A DNA stretch of 64,000 bases, from the NCBI RefSeq assembly GCF_963678635.1, contig NC_087063.1, positions 62,603,290 to 62,667,289 of the forward strand. The letters are read 5' to 3'. This document shows, piece by piece, positions 10,631 through 22,826 of the stretch; position 1 is the first letter of the stretch; each line of letters opens with the position of its first letter. The position numbers were made by a program, and so were the translations under genes. Below the pieces are notes generated by a model. That model had not been told where the DNA came from and ran no database searches. It saw only the letters and a program-made list of their open reading frames with translations. The DNA is from Symsagittifera roscoffensis. Its lineage: Eukaryota > Xenacoelomorpha > Acoela > Convolutidae.

Positions 10631-13600
10631 ATTTGGGGAGTCCCTGTTTGGGGGTGGGGGCGTCCAGACTGCAAAAAAAATCACGTTTGATTCCACGAAC
10701 ACGGAACAGCGCATTTTTCGGATCTATCTTTACTCTTTGTTTAAATCTATTGTCGCATAATCTATTGTGGTATTATAAAATATTAGTTTTTAATAGGAAA
10801 TAGGATGCAATTGATAAGACACATGTTCGATGAAGAAAAATGCCCAAAACGAGCTCGCAGCTCAGAATTTTTTTTCAGAGAAATAAGGTTTTAATATAGT
10901 GTTTTGAATGATATTCGAAAAACAATTTTTTTTTTTCAAATTTCCACCTTCCCTCGAGAAAACAAATTGTTCTCTGCTTTTTGTCACTCCTTTTTAACAA
11001 TCAATTTTGGTTGACTTGTCGTTTAGTTTTCTAAAGTTTTGTCTTAAGAGCCAATATACACTAAACTTGATGGACAGCGCGCGCAGCTAAAAACAACATT
11101 TGTTCAAAACCTTCCAAAAAAGACTCTTATTGTCATTTTCAGCCTGTTTTTTTTCGCATGCTTCATTTTGTTTCTTTGTTCGAGTTTTGAGGCAAAGTAG
11201 GACCTTCTAGCGTTTTAACAGAGCTCATACAGTGCGGTTGGCGCTGATCGTAGCTTTTTGATAGTCTGAATAAAGTTAAGAAAAACTAAGTCACCAGCGT
11301 CCCAGGTTGAGGTCGTTGTTTTATATGTGAGGCGACAATTCGGAACATGCGACAATTCGTAACAGGCAAATTTTGTAACAGTAGATTAAGTGGGGAACAC
11401 TGATTTACGCGTAGTGTTCCTCTCTTGCCGGATCTAAGCGCAGCAGAGCGAAGTGGAGCAAGCCTATTCTACTTGCCAATGCCTTGTTACGAATTGTCGC
11501 TTGTTACGAATTGCCGCCTGATACGAATTGTTGCCTGGTACGAATCATTGCCTGTTATGGTTATCGCCTAACCGGTTTTATGTTCAGACTTTCATAATCC
11601 CAATCAATCTACATGGAACGAAAAGTTCTTAGGCAAAACTTTGGTCAAAACCAAAGTGTAAACATAGACTTATACTTAAACGAGTTCTGAACATTGTTCC
11701 AAAAAAAGTGAAGACATACTTGCAAAAATTTATTAAGTTTGATGTCGCTTATAATAGTCGTAATTACCAAACATGGACTCATGTTCGTGATAGTTCCAAA
11801 CAAATTCGGAACAGTGCCAAACAAGTTTGAATACAGTCGGAGGAAACCATTGACTAGATTGGAGACCAGCGTAGAAATACAAATTTCTTCATAAAAAAAC
11901 CTGAGATGAGATAAATTTTGTAAAAAAGTTGAAGCTTAAGGAAAAAGTTGACTGCTTCTTGAAGTCACAAAAAAACTGGAATTTATAACCATACATTTTA
12001 TGAATTTCGGCTTGGGAGAATACCAAAAAGGCATCAGCCTGTCGGGTGGCATCTCCATGAGCAAATTCTATTTGTCTAGTTTTCTAAACTAAGATCGTAA
12101 ACTCAAAAAGGACAGCAAAATTCTTCAAATCTTACAAAAAAACTGAACGAGAAAAAAATCTGTTTGTTTTAGTGTTGTCTAACAAACAATCAAAATAAGG
12201 CAAGCAAAAACAAAATATAACAAAGCAATTGAAATTTACTAGAATATACTTACTTAAAAAATGTTCGTTGTCACAAATACATATGTCTCTTCTTTTATGA
12301 AAAAAAACGAATGCAAAGATTCATTGTTAATTGTTAACGCTTCAAGAAGAATATTTTTGTTCAACAGTTAGAATTTATTATACAGAACTCGAATCCTATT
12401 TTCGATTTTCGTTTTTGCTCCTGTAGCAAGCTTTTTTCGGCTGCGAAGTTTTTTTCTTGTATTGCCAGTTTTGATAGTACACTTTATCTCCTGTTCTTTT
12501 TTATATTCAGGAAGTTTTTTATTTCCAAAAGATCATCTTATAGTTTTAACCACGAGTTTAAAATGCTCATATACATGAAACTCCCAAATCAAACAGAGTT
12601 TATGTTTGTCCCAATAATGTTTCAGACTTACCCACTTTTTAACTTTAAATTAGTTTATCCACGTGAGTCGTTCCTAGCTTTCTAATTTAAAAAAAAATGT
12701 CCTAATAGCTGTACCATAGATCAGTACACTATTTTGATATATTGGCCTAAAAAATTTAGTATCAATTATAAACTCATTGGTAATTTAAAGGTGATTGTCA
12801 AGACCACAACGACGAAACTTACACGAAACGAAGGTTGAGGTCCTCATTATTTACAAACGGATAACGAACAGTTATTTATTTGAAGAATCTAATCAAAGCA
12901 AAAATCTGTGTGGTACTTCAAATGTTTAACTTCCTTAATCTATATTGAAATGGTGTCACCGATAAACTATGATGTAGCAGTTTCGCAACTGTTTTTTTTT
13001 CTCGCACGAGGGAACGATTTCACTACCAGAGTGCCGACCGCCATGCCAAAAAAGTGAATTATTTTCCCGACTGCGAGATAAAATAGTTACGAAAATGCTT
13101 TAGTACAGAAAAATTGAAGTGTTCATATTTGTTTTCACTCGTTTTCCACATGCTAAAACAGTTGTTTTCCCCTTTTTAAAACATCCGAGGAGGACCAAAA
13201 AATGCTATCTTAGTTTTTCTCTAAAAATTAGGCTCTAAAGGTGTTACAAGATAACTTCCTTACAAGGAAGGGGGCCTTTTTATTTTCAGAAAGTTGTAGG
13301 ATGGGAATTTTTCCTACAAAATTTCGAAATCTTATTGCATGCTTTTTCAATTTTTGATTACCGGTTTAAAAATTCTCCACTGTCGCAGAGAACAAAAACA
13401 GAATCACCTTGGCCAAATGACTCGTTTTGCTACATGACTTTACAGAAAAACGCACTAGCTGTTTAGAGTTAGTGCTTTGCTGATAACTAGAGTTTTTGTC
13501 GACATATGGCTGAGTCCCACACACAACACGACCACAGCTATACCACATAATTCAAAAAAGTTACGTTTTTTTTAGCGTCTCCAGAATAATTTTGAGCCGC

Positions 13601-14103
13601 TTATCAACTCTACATGAAAAATTTGTTGTAACTAAAAAATTAGATATTCTTTATTTTCAGAGAGTTTGTTGGAAATAAATAGATTATAACAGCTATCTTA
13701 AGAAATTTACATACATAATTTGAAAAACAGATATAAATTTTCAATTGTTTTTAAAAACTGATTTTATGGTACAGAAAAACCTTTAAAATGTCTTTGGCGA
13801 CTTTTTTGAATTTTGGGGAAACATGCTATAAAAATTGTAAGATAGCGGAAATTTCATACACGCCTGTCAAATTTGGGCATATACCTACTCGCGGCTCTGT
13901 CGAGAGAAGAATAAGCTAAAAAAAATCGATTCTTGATGATATGACAATCTTTCCTGGATGGAGGTGAACCTAGAGAGAAGCTGAAAATAGGAAATTTTGA
14001 TCTGTTCAACGATGGAGTGAATGAAGAAACTTAAGCAAGCTCAAACTCTAGTAATAGTGCTTGACTAGTATTTCTTAATAATCTGCAACTCAACACACAA
14101 AGC
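10631..14103. other. AT-rich non-coding DNA, no gene seen
   Basis: Apart from the repeat cluster at 11331-11575, I see no coding frame with family resemblance, RNA gene or mobile-element end. Small frames (for example 13366-13548) have no recognisable features. Confidence 0.55.
11331..11575. repeat. Inverted clusters of an 18-20 bp GACAATTCG repeat
   Basis: Left side (11331-11372) has two copies of GCGACAATTCG(T/G)AACA. Right side (about 11487-11575) has four to five reverse-complement copies, TTACGAATTGTCGCC and variants, as a tandem array. The roughly 115 bp between them contains a short hairpin, GGAACACT ... AGTGTTCC. The whole block could fold back on itself. No coding content. Confidence 0.8.
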
Positions 14104-14730
14104 TTGATTAACATTGAAAAGAGATCAAAAAAATCAAATGGGGTCTTAACCGAACACTTCCATATCATTTGTCTATGCGAAACCTGGTTCAATTCACAAA
14201 TTACGTCATCTGAACTGTTTCTCACTGATTTCACCAGATACAGATCAGACAGATTACATGAAGCTGATAAAAAGTCTCATGGTGGATCACTGATTGCTGT
14301 CAAAAACAGTATAGAATCTTTTGATTTAAAACACGACCTTCTGACTCGTGTGTAGCATACAGAGTGGAAATACATGGCAACGAACCAGACGTCTCTGTTT
14401 TCTACAGCCCAACACATAATAGCAAAAACAGTTTTACAAACGATTTTGAAAAAGTTGAGCATAACTTTCCCAAAGCTACACCGTTTTTATTATGCGAAGA
14501 CGTAAACACTCCAAAGACCGATTTGGACACTGTAAAGAGTAGCGATGACTATGAGCAAAGTATTGTCGACCTATTTAATAAAAAGTTTTTAAAACAAGCG
14601 GTAGAATTGAATACAAGCTTAACCTGCTTGATGTTGAACTCTATCGATATTGTCCTGGCCATGCTGAGAAAAACCATTTGGTTCCTAAAGTCTATGGTTT
14701 TTCAGATCACAATGCAAATCAAATTTTGAA
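14104..14730 (+). pseudogene. LINE endonuclease (EEP fold) remnant
   Basis: HIICLCETWFNSQ is the conserved ETW motif of the apurinic-like endonuclease of LINEs. It is followed by FTRYRSDR and HGGSLIAVKNS, the usual GGv.i.vk block. A frameshift near 14350 moves the rest (FYSPTHNS, FLLCEDVNTP, the GDFN-like block) to another frame. In life this domain nicks target DNA for target-primed reverse transcription. Several active-site blocks are missing or shifted. Confidence 0.75.
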
Positions 14731-15482
14731 GAAATGCCAGCACAAAATTATAAAGCCGGAACTGCAGAAGTTTCGGCAATGATGTTTATGACCAACTAAG
14801 TAGGTTGATATAATCTGCACCTTTTGAGTCCACCTTTATGCCAACATAGATGAATTGAGTGAACAATAGTCTCAGTTTTCTGATAAAATCAAAAGGTTAT
14901 GTTTTCACGCAGAGAAAGAGGAATAAAAATTTTCTCTTTCCATGATATTCTCCAAGCACCTCTAAGTTTATAATTAAACTACAAACACAACTAAAATTAT
15001 TTCTCGCAAAACCAACAAGCTACGGAAACAGACACGTTGATAATTTAAGAGTTTTGTAACGGAAGCTGCCGAAAGTAGCAGACTTAGATATCAGCGGAAA
15101 CTTGTGGAACAAAGAGACACAAATCTGATTTTTAAACCTCTCAAAGCGTAAGCAAGTTGCGTATTTTACACAAAATATTTTAGAATGCAAGAAGTGTTGC
15201 AATCAGAATGAAGAATTAGACATGTTAAATGATTTTTTCATTCTGTTTTCTCACCGAAAGATTCATTTAAAATTAAATAAATAACAGTAGAAAAACAAAA
15301 ATTGAGGACTTTAAGTGGCTCGATAGAGACTTTTCGCGAAAAGATAGCAACATTAGATCAGAAAAAAGCTTCAGGGCTGGACGCGATCCCATCAATCTTT
15401 TTCCACAAAACCGGTAGGCAATGGCAGTCACGCTAAACAAAAAAATTTTGAAATGTAAAGCGCATAGGGAAAGAACAATCAG

Positions 15483-16437
15483 ATGAATGCTGGCAGCGGT
15501 GACACCAGCGTTCAAAAAGGAGATAGGCGTAAAGTAGACAACAACCAAACTGTACCTCTCCTAAAAATTATGAGTAAAGTTTTTGAAAGGTGTATCTATC
15601 ACGATTTGTCCAACCACTTTGCAGAGCACTTAACCTCAATTCAGCATGGTTTTGTCAGGAAACGTTCAGTGGTCACAAACATGCTAAGTCTACTCAGGAA
15701 ATTTCACAAAACTCTAGAGAAAAATTCACCTTGGTTTTGTCAATTCAGCATGGTTTTGTCAGTAACCGTTCAGTGGTCACGAACATGCTAAGTCTACTCA
15801 GGAAATTTCACAAAACTCTAGAGAAAAAATCACCTTGGTTTTGTCAATTCAGCATGGTTTTGTCAGGAACCGTTCAGTGGTTACGAACATGCTAAGTCTC
15901 CTCAGGAAATTTCACAAAACTCTAGAGGTCATCGCTTTTTACACAGACTTTTCGAAGGCGTTTGATAAAGTAACTCATAAGGAATTTCTTGAAAAACTTG
16001 GTCAAATAGGCGTAGGTTGGTGCTTATATGAAACTTTGCTTGACTATCTTAGTTTGCGAAAGCAATTTCTTCGAGTAGATAACACATGTTGCAGTGTGGT
16101 GGAAGTGACATGCGGTTTACCACAGGGCTCTCTACTGGGACCAATTCTGTTATTTCTATTAAAATTTGACTTGCCGGATGTACTAAAATTTAGCAATGCT
16201 TACTTGTTCGCCGATGACATAGAGATTATCTCCGTGAACAGAAGTTATGTCCAAGTACAGTTAGACTTAGACTCCATTGATAACTGGGTCACCGAAAACA
16301 AGATGAGTCCAGCAATGCTTAATTGCTTCCAGATTATCTTCAGAGAAATTAGGACTCTTTTTTTACAAGGTGCTGCTCTAGAAGAATCAGACGTTATTAG
16401 GGACCCAAGGATGCTTTTAAACAAAATCCGGAACTGA
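15483..16437 (+). pseudogene. LINE reverse transcriptase remnant
   Basis: The frame carries KKGDRRKVDNNQ (usual FKKGDR...NYRP), SKVFERCIYHDL, then QHGFVRKRSVVTNML, present three times because of an internal triplication. After that come FYTDFSKAFDKVTHKEFLEKL, GLPQGSLLGPILL and the catalytic FADDIEII (usual YADD/FADD). Each repeat of the QHGF block is offset, so the original frame is lost until the last copy, which reads through to 16437. This is a dead RT gene of the Jockey/CR1/Rex group by its DFSKAFD and FADD motifs. Confidence 0.85.
15635..15928 (+). repeat. Triplicated ~105-bp block inside the RT
   Basis: Three direct copies beginning with CAATTCAGCATGGTTTTGTC at about 15638, 15741 and 15846. 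They differ by a few substitutions and one-base indels in the A run before CACCTTGG. The block encodes the QHGF...KFHKTLE segment of the reverse transcriptase. Confidence 0.93.
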
Positions 16438-16611
16438 CATACACACATGGAAATAGGATTGAAGAAGGCTAATAAAGTTCTCTATCTCCTGCAACGTAAT
16501 TTTTCCTACAAATTGAAAACATCGTAGAACTGGGCCTGTACAAATCCTTGCTCACTCTTATTCTTACGCATGGGTTTCATTGTGTTGCGCGGTGGGTTTC
16601 ATTGATATGAC

Positions 16612-16800
16612 ATGTCGCGTCTGAAATATTTCCAAAAAAGAGCTATCCAGTATATAAATTGGACAAAAGATGCCAGTTGCCTCAGTCAATTAAAATTGCT
16701 GAAATTTTTACCACTCCCAATGTTTCTTCAACTAAATGAGAATCTTTTGGTTGCTAAAATGAGCGTTGAAAATGTGCCCAATCAAATTTTACCAATTTAA
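16612..16800 (+). pseudogene. LINE ORF2 C-terminal remnant
   Basis: Reads LKYFQKRAIQYIN with LSQLKLLKFLPL, which matches the C-terminal region after the thumb in Jockey/CR1-type LINEs (usual LQ.lQnraiR.i......l....k.L.il.i). A frameshift and gap separate it from the RT above. Confidence 0.6.
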
Positions 16801-17098
16801 AGTGAAATACTAATAGGAAACTCCGAGATTTTCAAACTAAGTGAAACGAGAACAGAAAAAGCAAGAGGAGAATTCACTTTTAGATTTCTAAGATAATGAA
16901 CAGATTGCTTGAACTTATGGAATTCACTAGATTGATGGGCTTGAAAAACTGAATTTTGAAGATGATTTTGGAGATATGTCAATGTGAACATTTCAGAAGC
17001 TAACATCTGCAGCTGGTCAATTGTATATGATTGCAGTGGCTACAGCATCTCGAGGATGAAATTAGCATTAGCTGTAAATTTTATTCAACAACAACAAG

Positions 17099-18146
17099 AA
17101 CCAACTTAAAAGAAGTTCTATGGTAGCAACATTTGAGTGAGGTGGTCAATCCGGCATGCTTTCAAACTACCTCTACTGCTCATTTGCAAGCGCGCATGTA
17201 GAGAATTTTTTCACGCCGATTGAACGCACGCTGCAGATTAACCAATTTTGTTCTATCAACGAATTTCACGTACTGATCTTTTCATGAATTGCGTATGAAC
17301 GCACGCAAGCTGACTAATTTTTGTTCCCTAAATCACCTAACCAAATCTCCGCATTTCAGAAACCAAGGATTTTACGTTGAGAGAGTTTAGTTTTTCTTTC
17401 AACCAATTCTAAACAGTTTCAAACAGTTTCCTTTCTTTTCGACTTTACTTCCAATCTGATTTTTCTGTGATGTTTCTGACACTCACTACTTACCTCAATT
17501 GGAGCAATGTCTTGATTTTAAAAAAGTGTTCCAACTTCTGGCAAATAAAATGGACTAATCCCTTTTAACTCTCATAGCTTTTTCGTTTTCATCTGCTGCT
17601 ACCCTGGCTGGACTGTCTTCCATAACTCTTTTTTAATTTTTTTTATAGTCATTCGATGAGGTAATTTGCTCGAAACTTAGAAAAAATTGTTTTTTTTTGG
17701 TACTTTGAAGCACTTTTAATTTTCCAATCTTGTTGATTTTTTCTTGCGTTTTTCAGATCTTGATTAAATTTTGACGCATCTGCAGTCAATTCTTTTTGAC
17801 TGTTGTCAGTGTACAATGTATTTTAACAAAATGAGGCCAAAATCATAAATCAATAGCTATTACTTACCAAAATACGGGTTTCTCCAATGCAATCTTTGCT
17901 GCAATTGCTTCAGCTTCAAAATTGTTTTTTCATTGTGCCGATTGCCTTCGAAAGAAAAAAGTGACACATTTAATGATTCATTGTTCAAAAAGCTAATCAC
18001 AATGTTCAAAGCTGGGATAATGCATACATAAAATCGGCCTTGTAGTATCGGGAAGGACTAGTGTCAGTAATTTTAGAGGAAAAGAAGATTGAAGTTTACG
18101 ATGAGGTGAAAGAAAAGTGAATTGTAAACAGATTGAAATTAATTTT
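17099..18146. other. AT-rich non-coding DNA, no gene seen
   Basis: Contains two spaced GAACGCACGC motifs near 17220 and 17298 and pyrimidine-rich stretches. I see no coding or structural feature. Confidence 0.55.
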
Positions 18147-18770
18147 GTCAGAAACAAAAGTCTTGAAGTAATACTCTTGGTTTGAGAATTGCGGTGAAGT
18201 GATTGGTTGATGAAGTGAACAAAAGGCCGTATATTTTTGATGGCACCAATTTAAGGAACCACTTAAGTTTGAAGCAAAACCAAACCTTAAAGTAATTTTC
18301 TTGGTTTGAGAATTGCGATGAAGTGATTGGTTGATGAAGCGGACAAAAGGCCGTATGTTTTTGATGACACCAATTTAAGGAACCCCGTTAAATTTGAAGC
18401 AAAACCAAACCTTAAAGTATTACCCTTGGTTTGTGAATTGCGGTGAAGTGATTGGTTGATGAAGTGGACAAAAGGCCGTATATTTTTGATGACACCAATT
18501 TAAGGAACCCCGTTAAATTTGAAGCAAAACCAAACCTTAAAGTATTACCCTTAGTTTGTGAACTGCGGTGAAGTGATTGGTTGATGAAGTGGACAAAGCG
18601 CCGTGTTTTTTTTTGATAGCACCAATTTAAGGAACCAACTAAATTTAAAGCAAAACCAAACCTAAAAGTAATTTGCTTGGTTTGTGAACAGCGGTGATGT
18701 GATTGGTTGATGAAGTGGACAAAAGGCCGTATTTTTTTGATAGCACCAATTTAAGGAAGCAATGAAATTT
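18147..18770. repeat. Satellite array 1, five ~124-bp monomers
   Basis: Each monomer holds GTGATTGGTTGATGAAGTGG, then a variable core (AAAAGGCCGTATATTTTTGA or AAAGCGCCGTGTTTTTT), CACCAATTTAAGGAACC and GAAGCAAAACCAAACC. The order of core types is A A A B A'. This same series begins array 2. Confidence 0.95.
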
Positions 18771-19077
18771 GGAGTGCGTTGTTGTAATTTGTTGGTATAG
18801 TTGATCAAGTGCCATAGTTTTTATATAATTTTAATTTAATCTGAATGCTTGACTAATTTAGTTTTTGAGATGGGGGCATTTTCTATTGCTAGCATCAACA
18901 AAACTACGGAAATTAATTGACTACATTGTCCAATCACAAAAACGCAACTAAAAAAGCTTTAAAATGGTTTCATTTTAAAGCAATTGTTTTGTCACAAAAT
19001 CAGGTTCAACCAGTTTTTCATCCAGTGAGAATATCGAGCATTCTACATACAGCGCTTAGAGAATTTAACTTGAATTA
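18771..19077. other. Spacer between satellite and LINE tail, unit A
   Basis: About 300 bp, nearly identical to 22050-22355. No coding content. The join to the LINE remnant may be the truncated 5' end of a LINE insertion. Confidence 0.6.
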
Positions 19078-19103
19078 ATGGCTCCAGTCAAGGCCGCCTT
19101 TAA

Positions 19104-19505
19104 GTGGTCGAACCAACACGCTGTCAGTTGGAGCAAATGGCCGTTCAGCGGACTTCGAAACCCGCCGGACAAAATCCCTCCTACGTGCACGAAGAGAGGA
19201 ACGTTACCAGACGGATCCTTGCCCAGTTGCGGAGCGGTTACTCCCCATTCCTACAAATTTATCTGCACAGACTAGACGAAACAACCTCAGAAGCTTGCCT
19301 ACAGTGCAACTCAGAAACCCACACAACGGGTCACCTATTCAGGTGCAGCGCAAACCCGACCACACTCACCCCCACGCACTGTGGGAAAACCCAATGGAGG
19401 CAGCCGCTTTCTCACAACTCGAGACGGAAGAAGCCACAAAGGCAGACAAAAGGAGGGTCAAACTACGAGCACCTAGGCAACGACAATAACAACAAACTGA
19501 ACTAA
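19104..19505 (+). pseudogene. LINE C-terminal tail (zinc-finger-like), copy A
   Basis: Reads RILAQLRSGYSPFLQIYLHR, then C-x-x-C ... H-x-x-x-H-x-x-x-x-C (CLQCNSETHTTGHLFRC) and NPTTLTPT. This is the stretch that follows RNase H in I/Jockey-type LINEs (usual LaQLRsG.s..L.syl.r.....C..C......H.F.C.......dLW..P...a.fL). The expected LWENPMEAAAF continues in a neighbouring frame, so one base has been gained or lost after TPTH. The same frameshift occurs in the copy at 22382. Confidence 0.8.
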
Positions 19506-19547
19506 TTAATGAAGATCTTAACTTGGTCTAACTGGGGAAGAAGAGGG

Positions 19548-22040
19548 GTCAGAAACAAAAGTCTTGAAGTAATACTCTTGGTTTGAGAATTGCGGTGAAG
19601 TGATTGGTTGATGAAGTGAACAAAAGGCCGTATATTTTTGATGGCACCAATTTAAGGAACCACTTAAGTTTGAAGCAAAACCAAACCTTAAAGTAATTTT
19701 CTTGGTTTGTGAACTGCGGTGATGTGATTGGTTGATGAAGCGGACAAAAGGCCGTATGTTTTTGATGACACCATTTTAAGGAACCCCGTTAAATTTGAAG
19801 CAAAACCAAACCTTAAAGTATTACCCTTGGTTTGTGAATTGCGGTGAAGTGATTGGTTGATGAAGTGGACAAAAGGCCGTATATTTTTGATGACACCAAT
19901 TTAAGGAACCCCGTTAAATTTGAAGCAAAACTAAACCTTAAAGTATTACCCTTAGTTTGTGAACTGCGGTGAAGTGATTGATTGATGAAGTGGACAAAGC
20001 GCCGTGTTTTTTTTTTGATAGCACCAATTTAAGGAACCAACTAAATTTAAAGCAAAACCAAACCTTAAAGTAATTTGCTTGGTTTGTGAACAGCGGTGAT
20101 GTGATTGGTTGATGAAGTGGACAAAAGGCCGTATATTTTTGATGACACCAATTTAAGGAACCACTTAAGTTTGAAGCAAAACCAAACTTTAAAGTAATTT
20201 TCTTGGTTTGTGAACTGCGATGATGTGATTGGTTGATGAAGTGGACAAAAGGCCGTATATTTTTGATGACACCAATTTAAGGAACCCCGTTAAACTTGAA
20301 GCAAAACCAAACCTTAAAGTATTACCCTTGGTTTGTGAACTGCGGTGAAGTGATTGGTTGATGAAGTGGACAAAAGGCCGTATATTTTTGACGACACCAA
20401 TTTAAGGAACCCCGTTAAATTTGAAGCAAAACCAAACCTTAAAGTATTACCCTTGGTTTGTGAACTGCGGTGAAGTGATTGGTTGATGAAGTTGTTAAAA
20501 GGCCGTATATTTTGATGGCACCAATTTAAGGAACCCCGTTAAATTTGAAGCAAAACCAAACCTTAAAGTATTACCCTTGGTTTGTGAACTGCGGTAAAGT
20601 GATTGGTTGATGAAGTGGACAAAGCGCCGTGTTTTTTTTTGATAGCACCAATTTAAGGAACCAATTAAATTTGAAGCAAAACCAAACCTTAAAGTATTAC
20701 CCTTGGTTTGTGAACTGCGGTGAAGTGATTGGTGATGAAGTGGACAAAAGGCCGTATATTTTGATGGCACCAATTTTAGGAACCCCGTTAAGTTTGAAGC
20801 AAAACCAAACCTTAAAGTATTACCCTTGGTTTGTGAACTGCGGTGAAGTGATTGGTTGATGAAGTGGACAAAGCGCCGTGTTTTTTTTGATAGCACCAAT
20901 TTAAGGAACCAATTAAATTTGAAGCAAAACCAAACCTTAAAGTATTACCCTTGGTTTGTGAACTGCGGTGAAGTGATTGGTTGATGAAGTGGACAAAATG
21001 CCGTATATTTTTGATGGCACCAATTTAAGGAAACACGTTAAATTTGAAGCAAAACCAAAATTTAAAGGTTTACCCTTGGTTTGTTAACTGCGGTGAAGTG
21101 ATTGGTTGATGAAGTGGACAAAGCGCCGTGTTTTTTTTTTGATAGCACCACTTTAAGGAACCAACTAAATTTAAAGCAAAACCAAACTTTAAAGTAATTT
21201 GCTTGGTTTGTGAACAGCGGTGATGTGATTGGTTGATGAAGTGGACAAAAGGCCGTATATTTTTGATGACACCAATTTAAGGAACCACTTAAGTTTGAAG
21301 CAAAACCAAATTTTAAAGTAATTTTCTTGGTTTGTGAACTGCGGTGATGTGATTGGTTGATGAAGTGGACAAAAGGCCGTATATTTTTGATGACACCAAT
21401 TTAAGGAACCCCGTTAAACTTGAAGCAAAACCAAACCTTAAAGTATTACCCTTGGTTTGTGAACTGCGGTGAAGTGATTGGTTGATGAAGTGGACAAAAG
21501 GCCGTATATTTTTGATGACACCAATTTAAGGAACCCCGTTAAATTTGAAGCAAAACCAAACCTTAAAGTATTACCCTTGGTTTGTGAACTGCGGTGAATT
21601 GATTAATTGATGAAGTGGACAAAGCGCCGTGTTTTTTTTTGATAGCACCAATTTAAGGAACCAATTAAATTTGAAGCAAAACCAAACCTTAAAGTATTAC
21701 CCTTGCTTTGTGAATTGCGGTGAAGTGATTGGTTGATGAAGTGGACAAAACGCCGTATATTTTTGATGACACCAATTTAAGGAACCCCGTTAAATTTGAA
21801 GCAAAACCAAACCTTAAAGTATTACCCATAGTTTGTGAACTGCGGTGAAGTGATTGGTTGATGAAGTGGACAAAGCGCCGTGATTTTTTTTGATAGCACC
21901 AATTTAAGGAACCAATTAAATTGGAAGCAAAACCAAACCTTAAGGTGATACCCTTGGTTTGTGAACTGCGGTGAAGTCATTGGATGATTGTGTGAACAAA
22001 GAACCTTAGTTGTTTTGATAGCACCAATATAAGGAAGCAA
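19548..22040. repeat. Satellite array 2, ~20 monomers of ~124 bp
   Basis: The GATTGGTTGATGAAG block recurs about every 124-125 bp (for example 20350, 20476, 20599). Two core variants, AAAAGGCCGTATATTTTTGA and AAAGCGCCGTGTTTTTTTTG, alternate irregularly. Because 124 is not a multiple of three, the long frames that run through it are by-products of the repeat. Confidence 0.96.
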
Positions 22041-22355
22041 TGAAATTTGGAGTGCGTTGTTGTAATTTGTTGGTATAGTTGATCAAGTGCCATAGTTTTT
22101 ATATAATATTAATTTAATCTGAATGCTTGACTAATTTAGTTTTTGAGATGGGGGCATTTTCTGTTGCTAGCATCAACAAAACTACGGAAATTAATTGACT
22201 ACATTGTCCAATCACATAAACGCAACTAAAAAAGCTTTAAAATGGTTTCATTTTAAAGCAATTGTTTTGTCACAAAATCAGGTTCAACCAGTTTTTCATC
22301 CAGTGAGAATATCGAGCATTCTACATACAGCGCTTAGAGATTTTAACCTGAATTA
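22041..22355. other. Spacer between satellite and LINE tail, unit B
   Basis: Near-identical to the unit A spacer at 18771-19077. No gene seen. Confidence 0.6.
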
Positions 22356-22381
22356 ATGGCTCCAGTCAAGGCCGCCTTTCA

Positions 22382-22783
22382 GTGGTCGAACCAACACGCT
22401 GTCAGTTGGAGCAAATGGCCGTTCAGCGGACTTCGAAACCCGCCGGACAAAATCCCTCCTACGTGCACGAAGAGAGGAACGTTACCAGACGGATCCTTGC
22501 CCAGTTGCGGAGCGGTTACTCCCCATTCCTACAAATTTATCTGCACAGACTAGACGAAACAACCTCAGAAGCTTGCCTACAGTGCAACTCAGAAACCCAC
22601 ACAACGGGTCACCTATTCAGGTGCAGCGCAAACCCGACCACACTCATCCCCACGCACTGTGGGAAAACCCAATGGAGGCAGCCGCTTTCTCACAACTCGA
22701 GACGGAAGAAGCCACAAAGGCGGACAAAAGGAGGGTCAAACTACGAGCACCTAGGCAACGACAATAACAACAAACTGAACTAA
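22382..22783 (+). pseudogene. LINE C-terminal tail (zinc-finger-like), copy B
   Basis: Differs from 19104-19505 at only a few bases (for example TLIPT for TLTPT and one A/G in the lysine-rich tail). It carries the same frameshift, so the frameshift predates the duplication. Confidence 0.8.
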
Positions 22784-22826
22784 TTAATGAAGATCTTAAC
22801 TTGGTCTAACTGGGGAAGAAGAGGGG

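Larger units (their letters stand above)
14104..17098 (+). mobile_element. Decayed non-LTR retrotransposon (Jockey/CR1-like LINE)
   Basis: Order on the plus strand: endonuclease remnant (14104-14730), template-binding segment KASGLDAIP (about 15360-15395), reverse transcriptase (15483-16437), C-terminal region (16612-16800), then a 3' tail ending in a short CAACAACAACAA run at about 17080-17095. Several frameshifts and stops separate the parts, so it cannot move by itself. No target duplication was found because the 5' end is not clear. Confidence 0.8.
18147..19547. repeat. Macro-repeat unit A: satellite + spacer + LINE tail (1,401 bp)
   Basis: Starts with GTCAGAAACAAAAGTCTTG, the same sequence that starts unit B at 19548. 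Order: five satellite monomers, a spacer of about 300 bp, the LINE 3' coding remnant and a short tail. Unit B has the same order but a much longer satellite. Confidence 0.9.
19548..22825. repeat. Macro-repeat unit B: satellite + spacer + LINE tail (~3.28 kb)
   Basis: Tandem to unit A and in the same orientation. It has the same start, spacer, LINE remnant and end (AACTGGGGAAGAAGAGGGG) but about 20 satellite monomers instead of five. The size difference therefore comes from satellite expansion or contraction. Confidence 0.9.

Noticed and set aside
18147-22040. Regularly spaced repeats as a possible CRISPR array, and long frames inside
   Set aside because: Monomers are contiguous with no unique spacers, in an animal genome. 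The frames are by-products of a satellite whose unit is not a multiple of three.
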